Under the pieces are notes generated by a model. That model was not told the DNA's origin and searched no databases. It worked only from the letters and a program-made list of their open reading frames with translations. From positions 124,001 through 188,000 of the forward strand of contig CAYJQC010000001.1 of assembly GCA_964372215.1 (NCBI GenBank): a DNA stretch of 64,000 nt. Reading direction: 5' to 3'. This DNA is from DAIMFL01 sp964372215 (GTDB taxonomy: Bacteria > Pseudomonadota > Alphaproteobacteria > Dongiales > Dongiaceae). Below, one piece after another: positions 1-9,189 of this stretch; within the stretch, counting starts at the first letter, position 1; each line of letters begins with the position of its first letter. The position numbers and the translations under genes are program-made.

Positions 1-21
1 CGGCCCTGGGCGCACGCATCG

Positions 22-1065
22 ATGTTCCTGATCCTCAGCGATCTCACGAAACGATTCGGCGCGACGCTCGCCCTCGATACGGTGTCGCTGGCGATCGAGG
101 ACGGCGAGTTCGTCTGCTTCCTCGGCCCGTCGGGCTGCGGCAAGACCACGCTGCTGCGGGTCATCGCCGGGCTCGAGATCGCCGATTCCGGGCACATCCT
201 GTTGCAGGAGGAGGATCTCGCCCGGACGCCGGCACGGCTGCGCAACTTCGGCGTGGTGTTCCAGTCCTACTCCCTGTTTCCGAACATGACGGTGGCGAAG
301 AACGTGGCCTACGGCCTGGAATGCCGCCGCCAGCCGCGCGCCGCCATCGCCCGGCGCGTCCAGGAGATGCTGGAGCTCGTGCAGCTGCCGGAGCAGGCGC
401 AGAAGTATCCCCACCAGCTCTCGGGCGGGCAGCAGCAGCGGATTGCGCTGGCCCGGGCACTGGCGCCCGAGCCGGCTGTCCTGCTGCTCGACGAGCCGCT
501 CTCGGCGCTCGACGCCAAGGTCCGCGAGGACTTGCGCGGCGAGATGCGCGACCTGCAGCGGCGGCTCGGCGTCACCACGATCATGGTGACCCACGACCAG
601 GACGAGGCGATGGAGATGGCCGACCGGATCGTGGTGATGGATGGCGGCCGCATCGCCCAGGTCGGCAGTGCGGTCGCGCTCTACGATACGCCGGCGACTC
701 GCTTCGTCGCCGAGTTCATCGGGCGGATGAACGTCGTCCGCCTGGTGCGGCATGCCGGCGGGCATGTATTGGCGGGCAGGCCGATCCGCATCGAGGGTGC
801 TGCCGGCGCGGCTGCCGATGCGACGCTGATCGGGGTGCGGCCGGAGGAGATCCTGATCGCGCCGTCGGGCACCGAGGGCGAGAATGCGGTCCCGGGAACC
901 GTCCAACGGACGATCTTCCTCGGCAATGTCACGCGCATGACCGTCGACGTCGCCGATCAGCAGATCCTGGTCGAGATGCCGGGCAACCACACGGCGATCG
1001 CGCCGGGGCGGGAGCTCTCCGTCGTCCTGCCGCCGGCGGCGCTGCACCTGCTGCAGGAACGCTGA
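22..1065 (+). CDS. ABC transporter ATPase, 2-aminoethylphosphonate-type (PhnT-like)
   Basis: This is the ATP-hydrolysing subunit of an importer on the cytoplasmic face of the inner membrane, probably for aminoethylphosphonate-type compounds. From the ATG at 22 the Walker A (GPSGCGKTT) lies at residues 35-43, the Q-loop near 81, the LSGGQ signature at 133-137 and Walker B (LLLDE) at 154-158, followed by a TOBE-like C-terminal region. The frame is open to the window edge and the paralogue at 4274 has about ten more N-terminal residues, so the true start may lie upstream of this window. The permease gene follows after 44 bp. The substrate is inferred from the downstream binding protein and the phn catabolic genes. 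Confidence 0.85.
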   Translation: MFLILSDLTKRFGATLALDTVSLAIEDGEFVCFLGPSGCGKTTLLRVIAGLEIADSGHILLQEEDLARTPARLRNFGVVFQSYSLFPNMTVAKNVAYGLECRRQPRAAIARRVQEMLELVQLPEQAQKYPHQLSGGQQQRIALARALAPEPAVLLLDEPLSALDAKVREDLRGEMRDLQRRLGVTTIMVTHDQDEAMEMADRIVVMDGGRIAQVGSAVALYDTPATRFVAEFIGRMNVVRLVRHAGGHVLAGRPIRIEGAAGAAADATLIGVRPEEILIAPSGTEGENAVPGTVQRTIFLGNVTRMTVDVADQQILVEMPGNHTAIAPGRELSVVLPPAALHLLQER

Positions 1066-1109
1066 TGACATCGCGATCGGGTCTGGCATGCCCCGCGGGG
1101 CGCCGTTAG

Positions 1110-2810
1110 ATGTCCGAGAGGTCCTCGGTCGCGCTCGGACGCGCGCCGGCGGCCGGGCCGCGCTTCACCCTCATTGACGTCGACTCGGTGGCGAAGTGGG
1201 GACTGATCGCCGCCGCGGCGGTGCCGCTGGTGGTCTTCGTGCTGCATCCGCTGTGGTCGATCCTGAGCAAAAGCGTCGCGACCCCGGATGGCACCGGGCT
1301 CGACCACTACCTGCAGTATTTCGGCGCCGCGCGAGCGGTGGAGATCCTCGGCAATACGTTCGCGGTCGCCATCGTCGCCACGGTCTTCACGATCCTGCTG
1401 GCCTACGGCTTCGCCTACGCCCTGCACCGATCGCAGATGCCCGCCAAGGGCGTGCTTCGCCTGATCGCGTTGCTGCCGCTCTTTGCGCCGTCGCTGGTGC
1501 AGGCCCAGGGGTTGATGCTGATGCTCGGCCGCAACGGTCTCATCAACCGGACATTCGGCACCTCGATCGACGTCTATGGCTTCTGGGGCATCGTCATCTC
1601 CGACACGCTCTATGCCTTCCCGCATGCGTTCCTGATGCTCTCCGCCGCCCTGGCGGTGGCCGATGCACGGCTGTACGAATCCGCGACCATGCTCGGCGCG
1701 TCGGGCTGGCGGAGCTTCTGGACCATCACCGTTCCTTCGACGAAATACGGCCTCATGTCGGCGATCTTCATCGTCTTCACCATCGTGATCACCGATTTCG
1801 GCAACCCGATGGTGATCGGCGGCGACTTCGACGTGCTGGCGACGGAGATGTACAACGAGGTCTTCGGACAGGCCAATTTCGAGCAGGGCGCGGTGATCGG
1901 CGTGGTGCTGCTGCTGCCGGCGGCGATCGCGGTCATGGTGGAGCACTGGGTTTCGCGCCGTCAGTACGCGTTGATCTCGGCGCAGTCGCGTCCGCTCGTC
2001 GTGCGCCCCGACCGCCGCTTCGACACGCTGATGCTCGCCTATGCGGCGCTCGTCGGCCTGGCGATCCTGTCGATCGTGGCGGTCGTGCTGCTCGCCAGCT
2101 TCGTCCGCCTGTGGCCGTACAACATGACTCTCACACTGCGCCACTACAATTTCGACGTGCAGCAGGGCCTCGCGCCGCTGTGGAACAGCGTATGGGTCTC
2201 GCTGATCGCGGCGGCGATCGGCATGACGATGACAGTCTGCGCCGCCATCGTGCTCACCAAGTACCGCAACGCCGGCACCCGCTTCCTGTACTTCCTGGCG
2301 ATCCTGCCGGCGGCCGTGCCGGGCACCGTCCTCGGGCTCGGCTACATCATCGCCTTCAACGATCCGGGCAATCCGCTGCACCTGCTGTACGGCACGTTCT
2401 TCATCCTGGCGATCTGCAACGTCTACCATTATCACGCCCAGGGCTTTCTGATCGCGGCGACCAGCCTGAAGCAGGTCAGCGCCTCGTTCGACGAGGCGTC
2501 GGCGTCGCTCGGCGCCGGCATCCTGAGGACATTGTGGAAAGTGACGCTGCCGATCATCTGGCCGAGCGTGGTGAGCGTCGGCGTCTTCTACTTCATGCGC
2601 AGCATGGTGACCCTGGCGGCGGTCGTGTTCCTGTTCACGCCGGTCACCCAGCTCGCAGCCATTTCGGTGCTGCTGCTCGAGGATCGCGGCGCCACCAACC
2701 AGGCGGCGGCATTTTCGGTATCGATCATCGGCGTCGTCATTGCCGTGCTGGTTGCCGTTCATCTGCTGTTCCGCCTGATAGGCGTGCGAAACCTGTCGCT
2801 GATCCGCTAG
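1110..2810 (+). CDS. ABC transporter permease, fused two-domain AEP type (first copy)
   Basis: This 566-residue inner-membrane permease carries two MetI-like domains in one chain, the architecture of the putative 2-aminoethylphosphonate permease family. About a dozen hydrophobic segments are visible. Each half has an EAA-type coupling loop: YESATMLGASGW near residues 188-199 and FDEASASLGAGIL near 463-475. It would form the channel for the binding protein at 3098 together with the ATPase at 22. It is paralogous along its whole length to the permease at 5380, including the WPYNMTLTLRHYNFD versus WPYNLSLTLRNYNFD segment. Assignment to phosphonate uptake rests on family resemblance and context. 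Confidence 0.85.
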   Translation: MSERSSVALGRAPAAGPRFTLIDVDSVAKWGLIAAAAVPLVVFVLHPLWSILSKSVATPDGTGLDHYLQYFGAARAVEILGNTFAVAIVATVFTILLAYGFAYALHRSQMPAKGVLRLIALLPLFAPSLVQAQGLMLMLGRNGLINRTFGTSIDVYGFWGIVISDTLYAFPHAFLMLSAALAVADARLYESATMLGASGWRSFWTITVPSTKYGLMSAIFIVFTIVITDFGNPMVIGGDFDVLATEMYNEVFGQANFEQGAVIGVVLLLPAAIAVMVEHWVSRRQYALISAQSRPLVVRPDRRFDTLMLAYAALVGLAILSIVAVVLLASFVRLWPYNMTLTLRHYNFDVQQGLAPLWNSVWVSLIAAAIGMTMTVCAAIVLTKYRNAGTRFLYFLAILPAAVPGTVLGLGYIIAFNDPGNPLHLLYGTFFILAICNVYHYHAQGFLIAATSLKQVSASFDEASASLGAGILRTLWKVTLPIIWPSVVSVGVFYFMRSMVTLAAVVFLFTPVTQLAAISVLLLEDRGATNQAAAFSVSIIGVVIAVLVAVHLLFRLIGVRNLSLIR

Positions 2811-2996
2811 ACCCTTGCTGGATCCCTCCCGGGTGCTCTCACGGCGCGCGGGCCGGGCAGGCGCTCCGGCCACCATCAACGTCTCGTCGCACAGGCCTGC
2901 TCGCATCCCTGCGTCAGTGGCCCTTGCCGAGTCGTGCCCGTCGGTTCCGGTGGCGCGACGGCGTTGACTTCGGCCTTTCTCGGGTGCCAATCTGGG

Positions 2997-3025
2997 TAGT
3001 CACAAAATTGCAATACAACTGTCAC
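2997..3025 (+). promoter_or_regulatory. Pho-box-like array: three 7-bp half-sites at 11-bp spacing
   Basis: TAGTCAC (2997-3003), TTGCAAT (3008-3014) and CTGTCAC (3019-3025) are separated by A-rich 4-bp spacers AAAA and ACAA. This is the 11-bp periodicity of PhoB half-sites (consensus CTGTCAT). The third half-site matches 6/7, the first 4-5/7 and the middle 4/7. The array ends 73 bp before the ATG of the phosphonate binding protein. PhoB regulation is inferred. Confidence 0.55.
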
Positions 3026-3097
3026 GTGAACGGCCGCGGTCGCAACGTGTGACGGCAGGGACTGGCAGTCAGATAAAACAGGAGGCGACGTAATCCC

Positions 3098-4147
3098 ATG
3101 ATCAACGATATTTCTCGGGCATGGCGCCGGGCTGCGGTGAGCGCCCTCGCGATGTTCGCCGCGGGCACGCTGGCAAGCGGCTTGGCCCTGGCCGGCAGCA
3201 AGCTCACGGTCTACACCGCCATCGAGGCGGACCAGCTCAAGGCGTACCAGGAGGCGTTCAACGCCGACTATCCGGACATCGAGATCAACTGGGTCCGCGA
3301 TTCGACGGGCATCGTCACGGCAAAGCTGCTGGCCGAGAAGAACAACCCGCAGGCCGACATTGTCTGGGGTCTGGCGGCGACCTCGCTGGTGCTGCTGAAG
3401 ACCGAGGGCATGCTGGAGCCCTATGAGCCGAAAGGCTTCGACAAGTTGTTGGCCAAGTATCGCGACCCGTCATTGCCGCCGACCTGGGTCGGCATGGACG
3501 TCTATTCGGCCGCGATCGCCTTCAACACGATCGAGGCGGAAAAGCTCGGCCTGCCCAAGCCGGCCTGCTGGAAGGACCTCCTCGATCCGGTCTACAAGGG
3601 CTATATTGTCATGCCAAATCCGGCTTCCTCGGGAACCGGCCTGTTCGACGTGACCGGCTGGTTGCAGCAATTCGGCGAGGAAGAAGGCTGGAAGTTTATG
3701 GACGCTCTGCACGAAAACATCGGCGTCTATACCCATTCCGGCTCCAAGCCCGCCAAGATGGCGGCTGCCGGGGAGTATCCGATCGGAATTTCGTTCGACT
3801 ACCGGGTGGCTACCGAGAAGTCCAAGGGTGCGCCGATCGAATTGGTGCTGCCGTGCGAAGGATCGGGCTGGGAAATGGAAGCCTCGGCGATCATGAAGGG
3901 AACCAAGAATCTCGATGCGGCGAAGACTCTGCTCGACTGGTCGATCACCCGGCCGGCCATGGAACTGTACAACGAAGGCTATGCCGTGGTCGCGATGCCA
4001 GGGGTCGCCAAGGAAGTCGAGTTCCTGCCGACCGACCTCGAGTCCAAGTTGATCGACAACGACTTCGAGTGGGTGGCGACGAACCGCGAAGCCATTCTTG
4101 CTGAGTGGATCAAGCGCTACGACTCCAAGTCTGAGCCGAAGAGCTAA
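3098..4147 (+). CDS. Periplasmic 2-aminoethylphosphonate-type binding protein (PhnS-like)
   Basis: This 349-residue extracellular solute-binding protein resembles the iron/AEP-type binding proteins (PhnS2-like). A signal peptide (hydrophobic stretch around residues 11-31, ending ALA-GS) exports it; the mature part begins KLTVYTAIEADQ, typical of this fold. An AGGAGG ribosome site precedes the ATG. It sits between two ATPase/permease pairs and is the only binding protein of the locus inside the window, so it probably serves at least one pair and perhaps both. The Pho-box-like array upstream suggests induction by phosphate starvation. The ligand (AEP versus its N-methylated forms) cannot be settled from sequence. 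Confidence 0.85.
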   Translation: MINDISRAWRRAAVSALAMFAAGTLASGLALAGSKLTVYTAIEADQLKAYQEAFNADYPDIEINWVRDSTGIVTAKLLAEKNNPQADIVWGLAATSLVLLKTEGMLEPYEPKGFDKLLAKYRDPSLPPTWVGMDVYSAAIAFNTIEAEKLGLPKPACWKDLLDPVYKGYIVMPNPASSGTGLFDVTGWLQQFGEEEGWKFMDALHENIGVYTHSGSKPAKMAAAGEYPIGISFDYRVATEKSKGAPIELVLPCEGSGWEMEASAIMKGTKNLDAAKTLLDWSITRPAMELYNEGYAVVAMPGVAKEVEFLPTDLESKLIDNDFEWVATNREAILAEWIKRYDSKSEPKS

Positions 4148-4175
4148 GACGGCGCCGTCAGTCACGGTCGTATCC

Positions 4176-4215
4176 GGCTGCCCCGGCCTTGGCTGGGGCG
4201 GCCGGTCGGCTTTTT
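4176..4215 (+). terminator. Possible intrinsic terminator or attenuator after the binding protein
   Basis: GGCTGCCCC (4176-4184) can pair with GGGGCGGCC (4195-4203), with one G-U pair, and a T5 run follows at 4211-4215. It lies 30 bp after the binding-protein stop, where high expression of a binding protein is often separated from its transporter genes. The 7-nt gap between stem and T-run weakens the call. Confidence 0.4.
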
Positions 4216-4273
4216 GGGAGGCGGCTTCCACGGGTCTGGGGCTGATCGCCCGTGGGCAGTGCCGGGAGTCGGG

Positions 4274-5368
4274 ATGAGCGACAAGCACCCTGAGGGGCGG
4301 GAGCCTTATCTGCACATTGCGCGGGTGAGCAAGATGTTCGGGACCTTCCAGGCGTTGAAGGAGGTCTCGATCGACATCTACGAGGGCGAGTTCGTGTGCT
4401 TCCTCGGGCCGTCCGGCTGCGGCAAGACCACGCTGCTGCGCGCCGTCGCCGGCCTCGACATCCAGAGCAGCGGACGAATTCATCAAGGAGCAGTGGACAT
4501 CTCGGCGCTGCCGCCGTCCAAGCGCGACTTCGGCATCGTCTTCCAGTCCTATGCCCTGTTCCCCAATCTGACGGTCGCGAAGAACATCGGATATGGCCTG
4601 GAAAACCGGCGCCTGGCCCGCCAGGCGATCGCCGCAAGGGTGAGCGAGCTGCTGCAGCTCATCGGCATGCCGGACTCGGGACCCAAATACCCGTCGCAGC
4701 TCTCCGGGGGACAGCAGCAGCGCGTGGCGCTGGCCCGTGCGCTGGCCACCTCGCCCGGTTTGCTGCTGCTCGACGAGCCGCTCTCGGCCCTCGATGCCCG
4801 GGTTCGCGTCCGCCTGCGCCACGAGATCACCGAGCTGCAGCGCCGCCTGGGCGTCACCACCGTCATGGTGACCCACGACCAGGAAGAGGCGCTCACCATG
4901 GCCGACCGCATCGTCGTAATGAATCACGGGGTGATCGAACAGGTCGGGACGCCGCAGGAAATCTACCGGCAGCCGGCGAGCCCGTTCGTCGCCGACTTCA
5001 TCGGCACCATGAACTTCGTCAAGGCGAGGGTCGCCGGACCGGGGCGCGTGCGCTTCGGCGGGATCGAGCTGGCCTGCGCGATCACAGGCGATGATTTTCC
5101 GGAGAACAGCGAAGTGACCGTCGCCGTGCGTCCCGAAGACGTCGTGGTGCGCAACATCGGCGAGGTCGGCGATGGTCGGTTCGACGCGACCATCATCGAA
5201 ATGGACTTCCTCGGCTCGTTCTACCGCAGCACCCTGGTGCCGGTGCGGGCCCAGGACGTGGCGATCACCGCCGACTTCTCGATCAACGCGGTCAACGATC
5301 TTGGCCTCGCCAACGGCCGTACGCTGCCGGTGTCGCTGCCGGCGGATCGCATCCGCGTGTTTCGCTGA
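4274..5368 (+). CDS. ABC transporter ATPase, 2-aminoethylphosphonate-type, second copy
   Basis: This 364-residue ATPase carries Walker A at residues 45-53 (GPSGCGKTT), Q91, LSGGQ at 143-147, Walker B at 164-168 and a C-terminal TOBE-like regulatory region. The ATG at 4274 is chosen because the longer upstream reading (to 4214) would begin inside the terminator-like hairpin and has no family counterpart. It is closely related to the protein at 22, sharing motifs such as VVFQSYSLFPN/IVFQSYALFPN and MVTHDQ. The permease at 5380 follows 11 bp later with a GGAG ribosome site, so the two form a translational unit. Confidence 0.85.
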   Translation: MSDKHPEGREPYLHIARVSKMFGTFQALKEVSIDIYEGEFVCFLGPSGCGKTTLLRAVAGLDIQSSGRIHQGAVDISALPPSKRDFGIVFQSYALFPNLTVAKNIGYGLENRRLARQAIAARVSELLQLIGMPDSGPKYPSQLSGGQQQRVALARALATSPGLLLLDEPLSALDARVRVRLRHEITELQRRLGVTTVMVTHDQEEALTMADRIVVMNHGVIEQVGTPQEIYRQPASPFVADFIGTMNFVKARVAGPGRVRFGGIELACAITGDDFPENSEVTVAVRPEDVVVRNIGEVGDGRFDATIIEMDFLGSFYRSTLVPVRAQDVAITADFSINAVNDLGLANGRTLPVSLPADRIRVFR

Positions 5369-5379
5369 GATCCGGAGCA

Positions 5380-7092
5380 ATGACCGCCGCCGTCGCCGAT
5401 GGAACCGCCCGCGCCGAGCCGCGCATTCGCCCCAAGCTCGGGCGCGATGACGCGATCATGCGGTTGGCGATGGTGGCGATCGGCTTGTTCCTGCTCGTTG
5501 CCATCGTGGCGCCGCTCTATGCGATGCTCTCGAAGAGCGTCGAGAACCACGACGGCGAATTCATCGGATTGGTCAACTACGCGCGCTATTTCGACACCCC
5601 GGCGCTGGCCTATTCGATCGAGAACAGCGTCTTCATCGCGGTGGTCAGCACGTTCATCACGATCCCGCTCGCCTTCGCCTACGCCTATGCCCTGACGCGA
5701 AGCTGCATGATGGGCCGCGCCCTTTTCAGGGGCGTCGCGCTAGTCCCTATCTTGGCGCCTTCGCTGCTGCCGGCCATCTCGCTGGTGTATCTGTTCGGCA
5801 ACCAGGGCGTGCTTAAGGCGGTGCTGCTGGGCGAGTCGATCTATGGTCCGATCGGCATCGTCATCGCCTCGGTGTTCTTCACCTTCCCCCACGCGCTGAT
5901 GATCCTGGTGACGGCGCTCTCGCTGTCCGACGCGCGGCTGTACGAGGCCGCGGTGGCGCTGCGCGCCAGCAAGTTCCGGACGTTCCTCACGGTCACCATA
6001 CCCGGCGCAAAGTACGGGCTCATCAGCGCGATCTTCGTGGTCTTTACCCTGGTCATCACCGATTTCGGCGTGCCCAAGGTGATCGGCGGGCAGTTCAACG
6101 TGCTGGCCACCGATGTGTACAAGCAGGTGATCGGCCAGCAGAACTTCCAGATGGGCGCGGTGGTCAGCGTGGTCCTGCTGTTTCCCGCAGTGATCGCGTT
6201 CGCCGTCGACCGCATGGTGCAGCGCAAGCAGGTGGCGCTGCTTTCGGCGCGCGCCGTGCCGCTGCAGCCGAAGCCGAGCCGCGGCTTCGACCTTGCCATG
6301 CTGGCGTTCTGCAGCGCGGTGGCGATCGTCATTCTCGGCATCCTCGGCATGGCCGCCTATGCCTCGGTCATCGAGTACTGGCCCTACAACCTCTCGCTCA
6401 CGCTCAGGAACTACAATTTCGACCTGATGGATGGCGGCGGCTGGGACGCCTACTTCAACTCCATCGAAATGGCCTGCTGGACGGCGCTGTTCGGCACCAT
6501 CGTCGTGTTCAGCGGCGCCTATCTGGTGGAAAAGGGCCGCGGCTTCGCCGCCGGCCGCGTGCTGTTCCAGCTGCTCGCCATGCTGCCGCTGGCGGTGCCG
6601 GGACTGGTGCTCGGCCTCGCCTACATCTTCTTCTTCAACCACCCCGACAACCCGCTAAATTTCATCTACGGCACGATGGCGATCCTGGTGATCTGCACCA
6701 TCGTCCACTTCTACACGGTCAGCCACCTGACGGCGGTCACCGCGCTGAAGCAGATGGATCCCGAGTTCGAGTCCGTCTCCGCCTCGCTCAAGACGCCGTT
6801 CTACAAGACCTTCTGGCGGGTGACCGTGCCGGTTTGCCTGCCGGCAATCCTCGACATTAGCATCTATCTGTTCGTGAACGCGATGACGACCGTGTCGGCG
6901 GTGGTGTTCATCTATTCGGCGAACACCACGCTGGCGTCGGTCGCCGTGCTCAACATGGACGATGCCGGCGACATCGCGCCGGCGGCGGCCATGGCGATGA
7001 TGATCGTCTACACTTCCGCCAGCGTCCGCCTGCTGCATGCCCTTGTCACCCGCGGCATCACCCGCCGGCTGCAGGCTTGGCGACGGCGATAG
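5380..7092 (+). CDS. ABC transporter permease, fused two-domain AEP type (second copy)
   Basis: This 570-residue inner-membrane protein has two MetI-like permease halves and an EAA-type loop in each (YEAAVALRASKFRTFLTVTIP in the first, FESVSASLKTPFYKTFWRVT in the second). It pairs with the ATPase just upstream. Full-length paralogy to the permease at 1110, with conserved segments such as VITDFGVPKVIGG versus VITDFGNPMVIGG, shows that the ATPase/permease block was duplicated. The gene ends 15 bp from a convergent gene, closing the uptake locus. Divergence between the copies suggests different substrates or partner binding proteins, which is inference. Confidence 0.85.
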   Translation: MTAAVADGTARAEPRIRPKLGRDDAIMRLAMVAIGLFLLVAIVAPLYAMLSKSVENHDGEFIGLVNYARYFDTPALAYSIENSVFIAVVSTFITIPLAFAYAYALTRSCMMGRALFRGVALVPILAPSLLPAISLVYLFGNQGVLKAVLLGESIYGPIGIVIASVFFTFPHALMILVTALSLSDARLYEAAVALRASKFRTFLTVTIPGAKYGLISAIFVVFTLVITDFGVPKVIGGQFNVLATDVYKQVIGQQNFQMGAVVSVVLLFPAVIAFAVDRMVQRKQVALLSARAVPLQPKPSRGFDLAMLAFCSAVAIVILGILGMAAYASVIEYWPYNLSLTLRNYNFDLMDGGGWDAYFNSIEMACWTALFGTIVVFSGAYLVEKGRGFAAGRVLFQLLAMLPLAVPGLVLGLAYIFFFNHPDNPLNFIYGTMAILVICTIVHFYTVSHLTAVTALKQMDPEFESVSASLKTPFYKTFWRVTVPVCLPAILDISIYLFVNAMTTVSAVVFIYSANTTLASVAVLNMDDAGDIAPAAAMAMMIVYTSASVRLLHALVTRGITRRLQAWRRR

Positions 7093-7107
7093 CGACGCCG
7101 GCTGGCG

Positions 7108-8292
7108 TCATTCGTCGGAATTGCGGGGCGCCTCGCGCATCGGAGTACGGCCGCCGAAGGCGCCGACGATGCGGTCGAGCGCCGCGAAAAGCAGGTCGAC
7201 GCTGTAGCCGGCGACGAAGGCCAGGGCCACCGCGCTGATCGAGCTGATCGGGAAGTCGCCGCCGAGCTCGGGCAGCACGACGGTGCCGAGCCCGCCATTG
7301 TCGTCGGGACGCAGGAACCAGCCGATCGCGAGGCCGGCCAGCATGCCGAGGGTCGCGCGCAGGCCATAGCTCACCCGCGATACCCGGCGCAGCGCGACCC
7401 GGCGGATTTCGCTTTCCAGCGAGCGCAGGGTGTAGGCCAGCGCGCCGATCCAGCCATAGAGCAGCGGCAGCAGATAGCTCGACAGGCTGAGCAGCACGAT
7501 CGAGGCCTTGGCCAGCTCGATCTGGTTGCCGCCGGCGAGGACCAGCGCGTCGCCGCCCGGCGCTGCCGCGCGCTCGGCCCCCTCGCCGGAACCGAACAGC
7601 CACGACCACAGGGAGCCCAGGGGGTGGCGCCAGACATTGTTCCAGGTGCGCAGGATCGCGTAGTCGCCTTCCAGGCGCGCCTCCTCGGAATCCGTCAGCA
7701 CGCGGCGCGGCCTGACGACGGGCGGCTCGCCGGCGGGGGTCGATTCGGTCGCGGCGGTGCCGCCGGCCGGCGCCGTGGCCTGGACCAGCGGCGATTCGAG
7801 GCGGCGGATGTCGCTGGCGATGTTCCAGCCGACGATCCAGTAGACCTGCACGGCGAGCAGGATGAACAGGGCGAGCAGCGTGAAGAACCGGTAGGTGAGC
7901 ACGATCGAGAAGGCGAAGCTGACCTTGGTCGAACGCCCCATGACCTGCCGGTACAGGCGGACCGGCAGGAAGGTGTCCTCGGTGTCGGTGTAGATGTGGC
8001 GCCAGCTCTCCAGGGTGTTCGGGCCGACCTTGGCGGCGGCGCGCTGCAGCGCCTGCCAGAACTTCACCTGCTCGTCGCCGACCAGGGCGCCGGACTCCAG
8101 CAGCTCGCCGGCGTTCACCAGGATGGCAAGATCGGCGGGCGGCAGCTCGATTCCCCCGCGCGACGCGTACTCGGTGATCCACGCGGCGTCCTCGACCGCC
8201 AGGCCCAGGGTCTCGGCACGGTCCGCCGGCGGCTTCGCGGCCGCCGGCTGCGGCACCGCTGCTAACGGGTTACTTGGATCAGAATTCGGCAT
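7108..8292 (-). CDS. Inner-membrane protein of unknown function
   Basis: This 394-residue protein is not recognised. The ATG at 8292 (MPNSDPSNPLAAV) is preferred over the longer reading to 8406 because the extra residues look like shadow translation. It overlaps the end of the upstream gene by 31 bp, so the two are probably co-transcribed. The N-terminal third is soluble; a strong membrane segment (FFTLLALFILLAVQVYWIVG) follows, then a Pro/Ala/Glu-rich linker and three more hydrophobic segments near the C-terminus. A bitopic or four-span organisation with a central non-membrane loop is likely. No catalytic motif is evident. Confidence 0.6.
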   Translation of the reverse strand: MPNSDPSNPLAAVPQPAAAKPPADRAETLGLAVEDAAWITEYASRGGIELPPADLAILVNAGELLESGALVGDEQVKFWQALQRAAAKVGPNTLESWRHIYTDTEDTFLPVRLYRQVMGRSTKVSFAFSIVLTYRFFTLLALFILLAVQVYWIVGWNIASDIRRLESPLVQATAPAGGTAATESTPAGEPPVVRPRRVLTDSEEARLEGDYAILRTWNNVWRHPLGSLWSWLFGSGEGAERAAAPGGDALVLAGGNQIELAKASIVLLSLSSYLLPLLYGWIGALAYTLRSLESEIRRVALRRVSRVSYGLRATLGMLAGLAIGWFLRPDDNGGLGTVVLPELGGDFPISSISAVALAFVAGYSVDLLFAALDRIVGAFGGRTPMREAPRNSDE

Positions 8293-8876
8293 CCGTCCCG
8301 GGCCTCGCCACAGCCGAGCGGCTGCGCCTTGTTGTCGGTGACCTTGACGTACCAGTAGCCGGCGCGCGGCGCCTCCTTCATGCTCCAGGTGCGCCAGTCG
8401 AACCAACCGTCGCGAAGATCGAGCTCGCGCCGCAATGCCGCGACCACATCGCCGGAAGTTTGCGACAGGGCGATGTCGTCGATCGCCAGGCCGCGCTCGT
8501 CGTCCGGGGCGCTGGTGCCCTCCTTGACCGTCATGCCGCCGACCACGCGGTACCAGACATGGCGCAGCGGCAGGCGGCCTTCCTGTTCCATCTGCGCGAG
8601 CGTCGATTCGTCGCCGACGATCCGGGTCCAGAAATAGAGTGGTTGGCCGGACTTCACCGAGTGCAGCGACGCGCCGACCTCGCGATTACCTGCGATGCCC
8701 TCGGTCCAGGCGAACTCGGCCACGTACATGCCGGCTCGAGGATCCGCCGCCATTGCCGGCCCGTGGACGGGCGAGACCCAGATCGCGGCGGCGAGCGCCA
8801 TCGGCCCGAGAAGGCGGCGTCCGGCGCGTGGTTGGGAACGGGATCGCGGATCGTGGGGCTCGGCGGATGCAGCCAT
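8262..8876 (-). CDS. Exported protein, possibly DUF2914-like
   Basis: From the ATG at 8876 (MAASAEPHDPRS) the protein has 204 residues with a signal peptide: an Arg-rich n-region, the hydrophobic core LLGPMALAAAIW and a cleavage region ending AMA-ADP. The mature part has the pattern of DUF2914-type beta domains: a short hydrophobic strand LYFWTRI, then HVWYRV, a WFDWRTWSMKE stretch, and GYWYVKVTDNKAQPLG near the end. It precedes and overlaps the membrane protein at 7108, so the pair may act together in the envelope. Family assignment is by pattern only. Confidence 0.55.
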   Translation of the reverse strand: MAASAEPHDPRSRSQPRAGRRLLGPMALAAAIWVSPVHGPAMAADPRAGMYVAEFAWTEGIAGNREVGASLHSVKSGQPLYFWTRIVGDESTLAQMEQEGRLPLRHVWYRVVGGMTVKEGTSAPDDERGLAIDDIALSQTSGDVVAALRRELDLRDGWFDWRTWSMKEAPRAGYWYVKVTDNKAQPLGCGEARDGCRILIQVTR

Positions 8877-9189
8877 CCCGGCCCTCCATTTCGTTGCACG
8901 GGGGCCACGCGCCGCACCGGCGCAGGATCGGCCCCATCCTTCCCGCCGGTCGGGCCGGAGAACGGCCCGCAACGCTGGTAAGTATTCCATCCCAGGTCAG
9001 GCTTCGCAAGCGCGCGGGCCGGACCGAGGAACAAAGTCCCGATTCCAAGCGGGCGGAGGTCGGCGCCGAATCGCCATGGCTTTGCCAGGGTTCGGCCATG
9101 TTCCTGGCGGGCGGCCACCACAATGCCCTGGGATCGTGGTCGCCGCCCGCGGGACTCCGCCGCGGTCACGCCAACGAAGGGGACATCCG
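8877..9189. other. Divergent intergenic region, 313 bp
   Basis: This stretch separates the minus-strand envelope pair from the plus-strand vWA lipoprotein and should hold both promoters. Long open frames run through it on both strands, but they are composition-driven in GC-rich DNA. No convincing operator, hairpin or small gene was seen. Confidence 0.4.

Noticed and set aside
22..2810. Ferric iron transporter
   Set aside because: ATPase and permease would also resemble iron uptake genes, but the PhnS-like binding protein and nearby phn operon favour aminophosphonates.
957..2990. Very long antisense open frame over the first permease
   Set aside because: Composition-driven; rich in Arg, Gln, His and Asp, no family resemblance, and it mirrors the coding strand of a well-supported permease.
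8695..9189. N-terminal extension of the vWA lipoprotein gene
   Set aside because: The extra 165 codons are a shadow of the opposite-strand gene; the signal peptide and ribosome site fit the ATG at 9190.
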